Assembly: GCF_019428685.1 (NCBI RefSeq)
Contig: NZ_CP080096.1
Location: forward strand, 1,178,001-1,242,000
Direction: 5' to 3'
Length of the DNA stretch: 64,000 nucleotides
Source: Paraburkholderia edwinii
GTDB lineage: Bacteria > Pseudomonadota > Gammaproteobacteria > Burkholderiales > Burkholderiaceae
The translations under genes were made by a program, and so were the position numbers. Every line of letters begins with the position of its first letter. Position 1 is the stretch's first letter. Below are positions 17,570 to 25,800 of this stretch, piece after piece. The notes under the pieces are model-generated. The model searched no databases. It worked only from the letters and a program-made list of their open reading frames with translations, and was not told the DNA's origin.

Positions 17570-17878
17570 TCGCGATTCGAAACGCGGTCGATCGCCAAGG
17601 CACTTAAGCGTCGCGAGCCGACGCGCCAAGGCGGTGCAAACAGAAGTACTGCGAGCTTCACTTCCCCCGCTCCCGTTGAAAAGCCTCGCCCTGAGGCGCC
17701 AGCCCACAGGCATGCTGCGGCGCGCCATGAAAACCGATTTTCATGTTCGACTTTGGTTGATATAGTTCTGTTATGTTTGATATTGTTCGTTTCGCGATGC
17801 GATTCGAACACAAACATCGCTTCAAACATGGCCAGCATCGTTTGAGCACACCAACTACACAATCAAAGGAGACGTCCG
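17570..17878 (+). promoter_or_regulatory. Promoter/operator region of the pentose cluster
   Basis: This 309-bp spacer carries no gene. It contains a perfect inverted repeat ATGAAAA-N4-TTTTCAT at 17727-17744, then six copies of an ATGTTYGA-like half-site: plus strand at 17743-17750, 17773-17780 and 17783-17790; minus strand at 17804-17811, 17810-17817 and 17822-17829. A possible promoter is TTGATA (17757-17762) with GATATT (17779-17784), so the half-sites would overlap it. I infer that these are operators of the DeoR-type repressor encoded at 24045. AAAGGAG (17867-17873) is the ribosome binding site of the first gene. Confidence 0.5.
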
Positions 17879-18820
17879 ATGAAGAAGAGTCTTGCCTGTC
17901 TGCTCGCCACTTCCCTGTTTGCCTTCGCGGCGGGCGCGCACGCCGCCGACAAACCGCTGCGCTCGGTCGGCGTGACGGTCGGCGATCTGGCCAACCCGTA
18001 CTTCGTCGCGGTCGGGCAAAGCGTGACGCGCCAGGCGCACAAGATCAACCCGAATGCGCAGGTGACGGTCGTGTCGGCCAAGTACGACCTCAATACGCAA
18101 GTCGGACAGATCGACAATTTCATCGCGAACAAGGTCGACCTGATCATTCTCGGCGCGGCCGATTCGAAGGGCATCGGCCCCGAAGTGAAGAAGGCCGAGA
18201 AGGCGGGCATCATCGTCGTCGCAGTGGATGTGGGCGCCGAGGGCGCCGATGCGACCGTCATGTCCGATAACACGATGGCCGGCCAGGAGTCGTGCAAATA
18301 CATCGCGCAGCAGATGAACGGCAAAGGCAATCTCGTGATCGTCAACGGCCCGCCGGTCTCGTCGATCATCGATCGCGTGACGGGCTGCAAGGCCGCGCTG
18401 GCCAAGTATCCGTCCATCAAGATTCTTTCCGATAACCAGGACGCGGGCGGCAGCCGCGACGGCGGTCTGACGTCGATGTCGAACCTGCTCGCCGCTTATC
18501 CGAAGATCGACGCGGTGTTCGGCGTCAACGACCCGACCGCGATCGGCGCCGAACTCGCGGTCAAGCAAGCCAAGCGCGCCGACATCAAGCTGATCGGCGG
18601 TGTCGACGGCGGTCCCGACGGTGTGCAGGCGCTCAAGACGCCGCAGTCGCTGTTCGTCGTGTCGCCCGCGCAGGATCCGAACGGCATGGCGGCGCAAGCG
18701 GTCGACGTCGGCTATGCGTTGATGAACGGCAAGGCGCCGAAGGACAAGGTCAAGCTGCTGCCCACGCCGCCGATCACGCGCGCGAACGTCGCCACGTACC
18801 AGGGCTGGATTCGCGACTGA
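17879..18820 (+). CDS. Sugar ABC transporter substrate-binding protein (RbsB-like)
   Basis: A 313-residue periplasmic binding protein of the CUT2 class. Residues 1-23 form a Sec signal peptide (MKKSLACLLATSLFAFAAGAHA|AD). The mature protein has the type I fold: GVTVGDLANPYFVAVGQ at the first strand, LIILGAADSKGIGPEVKKA, then VFGVNDPTAIGAELA and IGGVDGGPDGVQAL, all conserved in ribose/rhizopine-type receptors. First gene of a cluster with a two-domain ATPase, one permease, ribulokinase and 4-epimerase, so the ligand is probably a pentose or pentitol. A stem-loop follows the gene, consistent with higher expression of the binding protein than of the membrane components. Confidence 0.9.
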   Translation: MKKSLACLLATSLFAFAAGAHAADKPLRSVGVTVGDLANPYFVAVGQSVTRQAHKINPNAQVTVVSAKYDLNTQVGQIDNFIANKVDLIILGAADSKGIGPEVKKAEKAGIIVVAVDVGAEGADATVMSDNTMAGQESCKYIAQQMNGKGNLVIVNGPPVSSIIDRVTGCKAALAKYPSIKILSDNQDAGGSRDGGLTSMSNLLAAYPKIDAVFGVNDPTAIGAELAVKQAKRADIKLIGGVDGGPDGVQALKTPQSLFVVSPAQDPNGMAAQAVDVGYALMNGKAPKDKVKLLPTPPITRANVATYQGWIRD

Positions 18821-18840
18821 GCGGCTGAGTCTGTGGTTGC

Positions 18841-18862
18841 GGCTGCGGCCACGGCCGCGGCT
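18841..18862 (+). other. Stem-loop between binding-protein and ATPase genes
   Basis: GGCTGCGGCC (18841-18850) and GGCCGCGGCT (18853-18862) can pair over eight positions with two G-U wobbles around a 6-nt loop. No T-run follows, so it is more likely an mRNA-stabilising or attenuating element than a full terminator. This is inference from position. Confidence 0.4.
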
Positions 18863-18931
18863 GTGATCCGGTGACGGCGAGCCGCGCGGCAACGATGCGA
18901 AAAGCTCGCGCTCGCCGTCCGCGTTTCGAGG

Positions 18932-20494
18932 ATGACGATGACCAATCCTGTTTTGCAAATGACCGGCGTCGACAAGTCGTTCGGCGCCACGCGCGCGTTA
19001 TCGGGCGTCAAGCTGACCGTCCATCCGGGCGAGATTCACGCGCTGATGGGCGAGAACGGCGCCGGCAAAAGCACGCTGATGAAGATTCTCTCCGGCGTCT
19101 ACCAGCCCGATGCGGGCGAGATCCGGATCGACGGCGAGCCCGTGCGGCTCGCCAACCCGGCCGCGAGCCGCGCGCTGGGCGTGAGCCTGATCTATCAGGA
19201 GCTCGCAGTTGCGCCGCATATGTCGGTGGCGGAGAACGTTTTTATGGGCAGCGAGCCGCGCTCGCCGTTCGGCTTCACCGACCGCGCGACGATGTTGCGC
19301 CGCACGGGCGAAGTGCTGCACCAGCTCGGCGCGAAGTTTCATGCGGCGGATCGCGCGGGCTCGCTGTCGATCGCCGAACAGCAGCAGGTTGAAATTGCGC
19401 GCGCGCTGATTCATCACGGCCGCGTGCTGATCATGGACGAACCGACGGCCGCATTGTCGGACCGCGAGGCCGAGCATCTGTTTTCGGTGGTGCGCCGGCT
19501 GCGCGACGAAGGCATGGCGGTGATCTACATCAGCCATCGCATGGCCGAAGTTTATGCGCTCGCGGATCGCGTGACGGTGTTGCGCGACGGCAAGTATGTC
19601 GGCGAACTCGCGCGCGACGCGCTCGATTCGGGCAAGCTCGTGCAGATGATGGTGGGCCGGCCGCTCGACGACTTCTATCGGCACGAGCGGCACGCGGATC
19701 CGGAGCGCGATGCCGCTAAAGAACCTGTGCTGCAAGTCGAAGGCGTCGGCGGCGGCGAGATCCAGCCGGCCACGTTCACGGTCAATCGCGGCGAAGTGCT
19801 GGGTTTGGCCGGCCTCGTCGGCGCCGGCCGCACCGAACTGGCCCGTCTGATTTTCGGCGCGGACGCGAAGACGTCCGGATCGATCCAGCTGAACGGCAAA
19901 CCGGTCGAGATATCGGACCCGCGCGCCGCGATGAACGCCGGTATTGCCTACGTGCCGGAAGACCGCAAGTCGCTTGGGCTGTTTTTGCAGCTCGGCGTGC
20001 GCGAAAACGCGATTCTCAATGTCGCGAGCCGCCACACACGCTTCGGCATCGTCGATCACAAGACCTTGAAGAAGCGCGCGAAAGGCGCGGTCGCGCGCCT
20101 CAATGTCAAAACCTCGCATCTCGAACTGCCGGTCGGCCGTCTGTCGGGCGGCAATCAGCAGAAGGTGCTGCTCGCGCGCTGGCTCGAAATCGGCCCGAAG
20201 GTGCTGATCCTCGACGAACCGACACGCGGCGTCGATATCGGCGCGAAGAGCGAGATCTATCAAATCATTCATGCGCTCGCCGAATCGGGCGTCGGCGTGA
20301 TCGTCATTTCGAGCGAGTTGCCCGAAGTGGTCGGTATCTGCGACCGCGTGCTCGTGATGCGCGAAGGGGCGATCACCGGCGAACTCGCAGGCGCGGCGAT
20401 CACGCAGGAAAACATTATGCGTCTGGCGACCGATACCGATTCCGTCGCGGCGTCACATCATGCAAGTGTGGGAGACGACATTCACCATGGCTGA
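18932..20494 (+). CDS. Sugar ABC transporter ATP-binding protein (RbsA/CUT2 type)
   Basis: A 520-residue duplicated ABC ATPase. The N-terminal domain has Walker A GENGAGKST (40-48), Q-loop YQELAVAP, signature LSIAEQQQVEIAR and Walker B VLIMDEPTAAL. The C-terminal domain has the degenerate Walker A GLVGAGRTEL, YVPEDRKSLGLF, signature LSGGNQQKVLLAR and LILDEPTRGVDIGAK. This paired layout is diagnostic of CUT2 sugar importers such as RbsA, AraG and XylG. It powers uptake with the permease and binding protein on each side. The 3' end overlaps the permease start by eight bases (ATGGCTGA). Confidence 0.93.
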   Translation: MTMTNPVLQMTGVDKSFGATRALSGVKLTVHPGEIHALMGENGAGKSTLMKILSGVYQPDAGEIRIDGEPVRLANPAASRALGVSLIYQELAVAPHMSVAENVFMGSEPRSPFGFTDRATMLRRTGEVLHQLGAKFHAADRAGSLSIAEQQQVEIARALIHHGRVLIMDEPTAALSDREAEHLFSVVRRLRDEGMAVIYISHRMAEVYALADRVTVLRDGKYVGELARDALDSGKLVQMMVGRPLDDFYRHERHADPERDAAKEPVLQVEGVGGGEIQPATFTVNRGEVLGLAGLVGAGRTELARLIFGADAKTSGSIQLNGKPVEISDPRAAMNAGIAYVPEDRKSLGLFLQLGVRENAILNVASRHTRFGIVDHKTLKKRAKGAVARLNVKTSHLELPVGRLSGGNQQKVLLARWLEIGPKVLILDEPTRGVDIGAKSEIYQIIHALAESGVGVIVISSELPEVVGICDRVLVMREGAITGELAGAAITQENIMRLATDTDSVAASHHASVGDDIHHG

Positions 20495-21527
20495 GACAAC
20501 TGAAACGCGGGCCAGCCCTCATCTGGGCGGCGACACGAACCTCGCGGGCAAGCGCAACGCCTTCTCGGCGCGTGCGCTGCTGCATCGCCTCGGCATGTTG
20601 CCGGTGCTGGTCGTGCTGTATGTCGTGTTCTATTTCCTCACCGTGCATTTCAGCGTCGACGGCACGTCGAATTTCGCGACCGCCGACAACACGATGAACG
20701 TGCTGCGGCAGGTCGCGATCAATCTCGTGCTGGCGGCCGGCATGACCTTCGTCGTGCTGACGGCGGGCATCGACCTGTCGGTGGGTTCGATTCTGGCGGT
20801 GTCGGCCGTGCTCGGCATGCAGTTGTCGCTGATGGGCGGTCTCGCCGCATGGTCGATTCCGGTGTTTATCTTTTCCGGGCTCGTGATGGGCGCGATGAAC
20901 GGCGTGATGGTCGCGTTTCTCGACATCAATCCGTTTGTCGTCACGCTCGGCACGATGACGGCGTTTCGCGGCGCCGCGTATCTGCTGTCGAACGGCACGA
21001 CGGTGCTCAACAACACGATTCCGAGCTTCGAGTGGATCGGCAACGACGATTTCCTTCACGTGCCCTGGCTGATCTGGATCGCGGTGCTGGTGGTGCTGGT
21101 CTCGTGGGTGATCCTCAGAAAGACCGTGCTCGGCATTCACATCTATTCGGTCGGCGGCAGTCCGCAAGCCGCGCGGCTTACTGGTATTCGCGTGCGCGGC
21201 GTGCTGCTGTTCGTCTATTCGATCAGCGGGCTTTTTTCAGGGCTGGCGGGCGCGATGTCGGCGAGCAAGCTCTATGCGGCAAGCGGCAACTGGGGCAGCG
21301 GCTACGAGCTCGATGCGATTGCGGCCGTCGTGCTCGGCGGCACGAGTCTGATGGGCGGCGTGGGGACGATCTGGGGAACCGTCGTCGGCGCGCTGATTAT
21401 CGGCGTGATGAACAACGGACTCACTATCCTCGGCTTGTCTTCGTTCTGGCAATACGTCGCCAAAGGCGTCGTGATCGTCCTTGCCGTGATTCTCGATAAA
21501 TGGCGGCAAAAGGGAGCGGCAAACTGA
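20487..21527 (+). CDS. Sugar ABC transporter permease (RbsC/CUT2 type)
   Basis: A 346-residue inner-membrane permease of the BPD_transp_2 family with eight to ten helices. Family hallmarks: LVLAAGMTFVVLTAGIDLSVGSI (~88-110), NPFVVTLGTMTAFRG (~150-164), SVGGSPQAARLTGIRV (~218-233, the ATPase-contacting loop) and AIAAVVLGGTSLMGGVGTIWGTVVGALIIGVMNNGL (~278-313). The start at 20487 lies inside the end of the ATPase gene; an upstream ATG at 20460 is less likely. The N-terminal 30 residues are hydrophilic, as usual for the family. Confidence 0.92.
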   Translation: MAETTETRASPHLGGDTNLAGKRNAFSARALLHRLGMLPVLVVLYVVFYFLTVHFSVDGTSNFATADNTMNVLRQVAINLVLAAGMTFVVLTAGIDLSVGSILAVSAVLGMQLSLMGGLAAWSIPVFIFSGLVMGAMNGVMVAFLDINPFVVTLGTMTAFRGAAYLLSNGTTVLNNTIPSFEWIGNDDFLHVPWLIWIAVLVVLVSWVILRKTVLGIHIYSVGGSPQAARLTGIRVRGVLLFVYSISGLFSGLAGAMSASKLYAASGNWGSGYELDAIAAVVLGGTSLMGGVGTIWGTVVGALIIGVMNNGLTILGLSSFWQYVAKGVVIVLAVILDKWRQKGAAN

Positions 21528-21528
21528 T

Positions 21529-23247
21529 ATGGCGAATCGGGACGAATCCACCTTTGTGATCGGCATCGACTTCGGCACCGATTCATGCCGGAGCCTCGTG
21601 GTCGACGCAAGCAGCGGGGAACAGAAGGGCAGCGCCGTCGCGTTTTATCCGCGATGGAAGGAGGGGCGTTATTGCGACCCTGATCGCGGTCTCTACCGGC
21701 AGCATCCGCTCGACTATATCGAGGCGCTCACGCAAGCCATCCGCGAGTCGCTCGACGCCGCAGGCGATGCGGTGCGCCGGCGCGTAAAAGGACTGTCGAT
21801 CGCGACGACGGGCTCGACTTCCGTGGCGGTCGATCGCGACGGCACGCCGCTGTCCTTGACCGAGCGCTTTCGCGACAATCCGAACGCGATGTTCGTGCTG
21901 TGGAAGGATCATTCGGCCGTCCGCGAGGCCGACGAAATCAACGCACTGGCGCACGGCTGGGGCGGCGAGGATTTCACGCGCTACGTGGGCGGCGTGTATT
22001 CGGCCGAATGGTTCTGGGCCAATATGCTGCACGTGTTTCGCGTCGACGCGGACGTGCGCGCGCATACGCATAGCTGGGTCGAGCATTGCGACTGGATGCC
22101 GGCGCTGCTCACCGGCACGACGGCTCCCGCGCAACTGCGGCGCAGCCGCTGCGCGGCGGGGCATAAGGCGATGTGGCACGAGGCCTTCGATGGTTTGCCT
22201 AGCGAAGCATTTCTGTCGCGGCTCGATCCGCTGCTGTCGGGCATGCGCGAGCGGCTGTATCGCGATACGTATACGGCGGACATCGCCGCAGGCCCGCTGA
22301 CGCGCGAATGGGCGCACACGCTCGGCCTTCCAGCCGATGTGATGGTCGGTGTCGGCGCGTTCGATGCGCATATGGGCGCGGTCGGCGCCGGCGCGCAGGC
22401 GCATACGCTCGTCAAGGTGATGGGCACGTCGACATGCGACGTCGTTGTCGTGCCGAGCGACGAGATCGGCGAGCGCGTCGTGAGCGGCATTTGCGGCCAG
22501 GTCGACGGTTCGGTGATCCGCGGCATGACCGGGCTCGAAGCGGGGCAATCGGCGTTCGGCGACGTCTATGCATGGTTTCGCCGGCTGCTTTCATGGCCGC
22601 TCGGCTTGCTCGCGGAAGCCGATATGACGCAGCAGCAGCGCGACGAACTCGCGTCGCGCATTCTGCCCGCGCTCGAACGCGCGGCCGCGAACGAAGATCC
22701 GCTGCTGACGGGCATCGTTGCGGTGGACTGGCTCAACGGCCGCCGCACGCCCTATGCCGATCAAAGCTTGCGTGGCGCGCTGTTCGGCCTGTCGCTCGGC
22801 AGCGACGCGCCTAAGGTTTATCGCGCGCTGATCGAGGCCACGGCATTCGGCGCGCGCGCCATTATCGAGCGCTTCCAGGAAGAAGGCGTGCGCATCGACG
22901 ACGTGATCGCGGTGGGCGGCGTCGCCCGCAAATCGCCGCTCAATATGCAGATCGCCGCCGATGTGTTCGGTAAGGAAATTCGCGTGACGGCGGCCGACCA
23001 GGCCGTGGCGCTCGGCGCGGCGATGTTCGCGGCCGTCGCAGCCGGCATTCACGACAGCGCGGAAGTCGCGCAAGGCGCGATGGGCGCGGGCTTCGAGCAC
23101 GTCTACCGGCCCAATGCGAAGTCGAGCCTCGTCTATGAACAGCTGTATCGCCGGTACCGCTCTTACGGCGCGCTCGTCGAGCATGCCGGGCGCGAGATGC
23201 GGCATCACGTAGCGGAAACAGAAGACACATCATGTTCACTGAACTGA
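21529..23247 (+). CDS. araB: Ribulokinase (FGGY family)
   Basis: A 572-residue FGGY carbohydrate kinase. The phosphate-1 loop GIDFGTDSCRSLVVD (~12-26) is the AraB signature, with further matches in WKDHSA (~127-132), GGVYSAEWFWAN, TLVKVMGTSTCDVV (~300-313), GLEAGQSAFGDVYAWF (~332-347) and DWLNGRRTPYAD. Length matches AraB (about 560) rather than xylulokinase (about 490). It phosphorylates L- or D-ribulose at O5, cytoplasmic. It starts one base after the permease stop and overlaps the araD start by 16 bases, so the four genes behave as one operon. Known AraB also accepts pentitols. Confidence 0.9.
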   Translation: MANRDESTFVIGIDFGTDSCRSLVVDASSGEQKGSAVAFYPRWKEGRYCDPDRGLYRQHPLDYIEALTQAIRESLDAAGDAVRRRVKGLSIATTGSTSVAVDRDGTPLSLTERFRDNPNAMFVLWKDHSAVREADEINALAHGWGGEDFTRYVGGVYSAEWFWANMLHVFRVDADVRAHTHSWVEHCDWMPALLTGTTAPAQLRRSRCAAGHKAMWHEAFDGLPSEAFLSRLDPLLSGMRERLYRDTYTADIAAGPLTREWAHTLGLPADVMVGVGAFDAHMGAVGAGAQAHTLVKVMGTSTCDVVVVPSDEIGERVVSGICGQVDGSVIRGMTGLEAGQSAFGDVYAWFRRLLSWPLGLLAEADMTQQQRDELASRILPALERAAANEDPLLTGIVAVDWLNGRRTPYADQSLRGALFGLSLGSDAPKVYRALIEATAFGARAIIERFQEEGVRIDDVIAVGGVARKSPLNMQIAADVFGKEIRVTAADQAVALGAAMFAAVAAGIHDSAEVAQGAMGAGFEHVYRPNAKSSLVYEQLYRRYRSYGALVEHAGREMRHHVAETEDTSCSLN

Positions 23248-23987
23248 AACGCGAGGCCTACGAGGCGAACCTCGAGATCCCGAAGCAGGGGCTCGCCATC
23301 TACACGTTCGGCAATGTGAGCGCGTTCGATGCAGCGCGTGGCGTGTTCGCGATCAAGCCGAGCGGCGTGCCTTATGAGCAGCTGACGCCCGACTCGATGG
23401 TGATCGTCGATCTCGATGGAGAGATCGTTGAAGGGAACGGGCGCCCGTCGTCGGATACGAAAACGCATGCGGTGCTGTATCGCGCGTTCGCCGGCATCGG
23501 CGGCATCTGTCATTCGCATTCGATGTATGCGGTGGCGTGGGCGCAGGCGTGCCGCGAAATTCCCGTGTTCGGCACGACGCACGCCGATCACCTGACCGAA
23601 CCGATTCCTGTGACGCAACCGATGGACGACGCGGCCATCGAGCGCGACTACGAAGTCGAAACCGGGCATCAGATTGTCGAGCGGCTGCGCGGGCTCGATC
23701 CGCATGAAGTGGAGATGATCATCGTCGCGTGCCACGGGCCGTTCACGTGGGGCAAGACGGCGCAGCAAGCCGTGTATAACAGCCGCGTGCTCGAAGAGAT
23801 CGCGCAGATGGCTTACCTGACGCGCACGATCAACCCGGTCGCGCCGCCGATCAAGGAAACGCTGATCCGCAAACACTATCTGCGCAAGCACGGCGCCGGC
23901 GCCTACTACGGCCAGGCGAGCGAGGCGGCCCGGGAGGGCGAACCCGGGCAGGTGGAAACGCCCGATACGGTCGACGGATTAAAATAG
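23232..23987 (+). CDS. araD: L-ribulose-5-phosphate 4-epimerase
   Basis: A 251-residue class II aldolase/adducin-fold enzyme. It interconverts L-ribulose 5-phosphate and D-xylulose 5-phosphate, feeding the pentose phosphate pathway. Seen: phosphate loop GNVSAFD (~27-33), SGVPYEQL, SSDTKTHAVLYRAF, metal-binding CHSHSMYAVAWAQA (His in HSHS, ~94-98) and HADHLTE, and the later ACHGPFTWG with the third His. Slightly longer than E. coli AraD because of a C-terminal tail (AREGEPGQVETPDTVDGLK). Overlap with araB suggests translational coupling. No araA isomerase lies in the cluster. Confidence 0.93.
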   Translation: MFTELKREAYEANLEIPKQGLAIYTFGNVSAFDAARGVFAIKPSGVPYEQLTPDSMVIVDLDGEIVEGNGRPSSDTKTHAVLYRAFAGIGGICHSHSMYAVAWAQACREIPVFGTTHADHLTEPIPVTQPMDDAAIERDYEVETGHQIVERLRGLDPHEVEMIIVACHGPFTWGKTAQQAVYNSRVLEEIAQMAYLTRTINPVAPPIKETLIRKHYLRKHGAGAYYGQASEAAREGEPGQVETPDTVDGLK

Positions 23988-24044
23988 CTCGTAGATAACC
24001 TGCGCGGCATGCGTTTTCGTGGCCGCATTTCGGACCCGGATTCG

Positions 24045-24845
24045 ATGCCCACGCCTGAGAAAATCACCACGGATAGCGTACTGGCCGACCACCGTCGGGA
24101 GCTGATTCTCGACGCGCTTGCCAAAGGCGGTCAGTGCCGGGTCACCGATCTCGCCCAGCAATTCTCGTTGTCGCCCATGACGGTGCGCCGCGATCTGCAG
24201 GTGCTCGAAGAGCAGGGCCGGCTGCGGCGCGTGCACGGCGGCGCCGTGCTCGTCGATTCCGAAATCGACTACCCGTTGCGCGCCCGCGAGGGGCAAACGC
24301 AGAAGCAGCGCATCGGGCAACAGGCCGCGGCGCTGATCCGTAACGGCATGGTGGTCTACCTCGACTCCGGCACGACGGCCATGGAACTCGCGCGCCGCAT
24401 TCGCGAAGGACTGCCCGATGTGAACCAGCTGTCGATCGTCACGCACGGCGTCAATCTGGCGATGGAACTGGCCGGGCATCCCGCGTACGATGTGCATCTG
24501 ATCGGCGGCGAGCTGTATCGCAACGGTCTGGCAACGGTCGGGCCGGTGGCTCTGGCGCAAGTCGGACAACTGCATTTCGACCTGTTTTTCATGGGTGCGC
24601 GCGGCATCGACCTCGAAGCCGGCTGGACCAATGCGAACCAGCTCGAAACGCAGCTCAAGCACGCGGCCATCGAGCGCAGCCGCGACGTATGCGCGATTGC
24701 GGACAGCACGAAGTGGGGGCAACGCGGTTTCGTCTCGATCGTGCCGTTCGAGCGCGTATCGATCTGGGTCTGCGATAACGAGTTGCCGCAGGCTGCGCGC
24801 CAGGCTGCCGACAAGGCCGGCATTGAATTACTGATCGCCGGCTGA
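24045..24845 (+). CDS. DeoR/GlpR-family transcriptional repressor
   Basis: A 266-residue regulator. An N-terminal winged HTH (RRELILDALAKGGQCRVTDLAQQFSLSPMTVRRDLQVLEEQGRLRRVHGGAV, ~17-66) is followed by the DeoR C-terminal sensor, an ISOCOT-type sugar-phosphate-binding fold with LDSGTTAMELARRI (~107-120), SIVTHGVNLAMEL, LIGGELYRNGLATVGP and FFMGARGIDLEAGWTN. The effector is expected to be a phosphorylated sugar, for example ribulose or xylulose phosphate. The likely target is the ATGTTYGA-rich region upstream of the transporter gene. Start at 24045 or 24009; neither has a strong ribosome binding site. Confidence 0.88.
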   Translation: MPTPEKITTDSVLADHRRELILDALAKGGQCRVTDLAQQFSLSPMTVRRDLQVLEEQGRLRRVHGGAVLVDSEIDYPLRAREGQTQKQRIGQQAAALIRNGMVVYLDSGTTAMELARRIREGLPDVNQLSIVTHGVNLAMELAGHPAYDVHLIGGELYRNGLATVGPVALAQVGQLHFDLFFMGARGIDLEAGWTNANQLETQLKHAAIERSRDVCAIADSTKWGQRGFVSIVPFERVSIWVCDNELPQAARQAADKAGIELLIAG

Positions 24846-24897
24846 TGTTGCGCACTCCGCATGGCACACTGAGGGCCTACCGAGGGTCCACCGAAGC

Positions 24898-24919
24898 CCC
24901 ACCGAAGCCCCCTGATATT
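24898..24919. repeat. 11-bp tandem duplication
   Basis: CCACCGAAGCC is repeated exactly at 24898-24908 and 24909-24919, between the DeoR stop and the HAD gene start. A degenerate CTACCGAGGGT precedes it. Confidence 0.85.
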
Positions 24920-24936
24920 TTCGAAGACACGACTCA

Positions 24937-25599
24937 ATGCATCGACAATTGGACTTTCTGCGCTGTAAATGTGTGCTGTTCGATATGGACGGCACCTTGC
25001 TCGATTCCCGTGCGCCGATGCACCGCGCGTACACGGAGTGGGCGAACCGCTATGGGCTCGACCCGTCGCTTGTGATTCGCGAAGCGCAAGGGCGGCGCAC
25101 CATCGACACGCTGTGGGCACTCGCGCCTGCCGGCACCGACGTCGAAGCGGACACGGTCGCGCTGATGCAGCGCGAATACGAAGACACCGAAGGCATCGTC
25201 GAGATTCCGGGCGCGGGCGACCTGCTGCGCGCGTTGCAGCCCAATCGCTGGGCCGTCGTGACCTCGGCGGACCGGGCGCTTGCGCAAAGACGCCTCGCGG
25301 CCGCCGGTTTGCCGGCGCCGCAGCTGCTGATCAGCGCCGAAGACGTCGCGCGCGGCAAGCCGGCGCCGGACGGGTTCGAACTCGCGGCGCGGCGCATGGA
25401 ATTCGACGCGCGCTTTAGCGTGGTGTTCGAAGACGCGCCGGCCGGCATCGAGGCCGGCATCGCGGCGGGCGCAAAAGTGGTGGCCGTCGGCTATGCATCG
25501 ACGGCGGCGGGGCTCGGCGAGACCGTTCGCGTGCATGACCTGCGCGGCATTCGCGCGTCGCGGGACGGCGACGACATCCTGCTTCAGGTGATTGCCTGA
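24937..25599 (+). CDS. HAD-family hydrolase (sugar phosphatase-like)
   Basis: A 220-residue HAD phosphatase of the beta-phosphoglucomutase/sugar-phosphatase branch. Motif I DMDGTLLDS (16-24, nucleophile and acid/base Asp), motif II Thr/Ser in VVTSADRALA (~107-116), motif III Lys in RGKPAPDGFE (~138-147) and motif IV EDAPAGIEAG (~161-170) are all present. The cap domain is helical, inserted after motif I. In the pentose cluster it may remove toxic sugar phosphates or act on a pathway intermediate (inference). It starts 91 bp after the DeoR gene. Several CCTGAA repeats follow its stop. Confidence 0.87.
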   Translation: MHRQLDFLRCKCVLFDMDGTLLDSRAPMHRAYTEWANRYGLDPSLVIREAQGRRTIDTLWALAPAGTDVEADTVALMQREYEDTEGIVEIPGAGDLLRALQPNRWAVVTSADRALAQRRLAAAGLPAPQLLISAEDVARGKPAPDGFELAARRMEFDARFSVVFEDAPAGIEAGIAAGAKVVAVGYASTAAGLGETVRVHDLRGIRASRDGDDILLQVIA

Positions 25600-25634
25600 A
25601 TATCGCCTGAAATATCGCCTGAATGGCGTCTGAA
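25595..25634. repeat. 11-12 bp imperfect tandem repeat
   Basis: CCTGAA-type units start at 25595, 25606 and 25618, with a shortened CTGAA at 25630; ATATCG links the first copies. The first copy overlaps the stop codon of the HAD hydrolase gene. Confidence 0.75.
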
Positions 25635-25800
25635 ACTGCCGGCGGGTAAGCCCTGGCTGCCTGCCGGGCGTCCCGCAGGATCATTTCGTTCAGGAAAGCG
25701 TTATCCTTCGCATCAGTGCGATGGGGCCCGCGGCTGTGAACCGGCGGTGGGCGTGCCGGCTTGACCGCGAAGCCGATCAGCGATCTTTTGAACGAACCAG

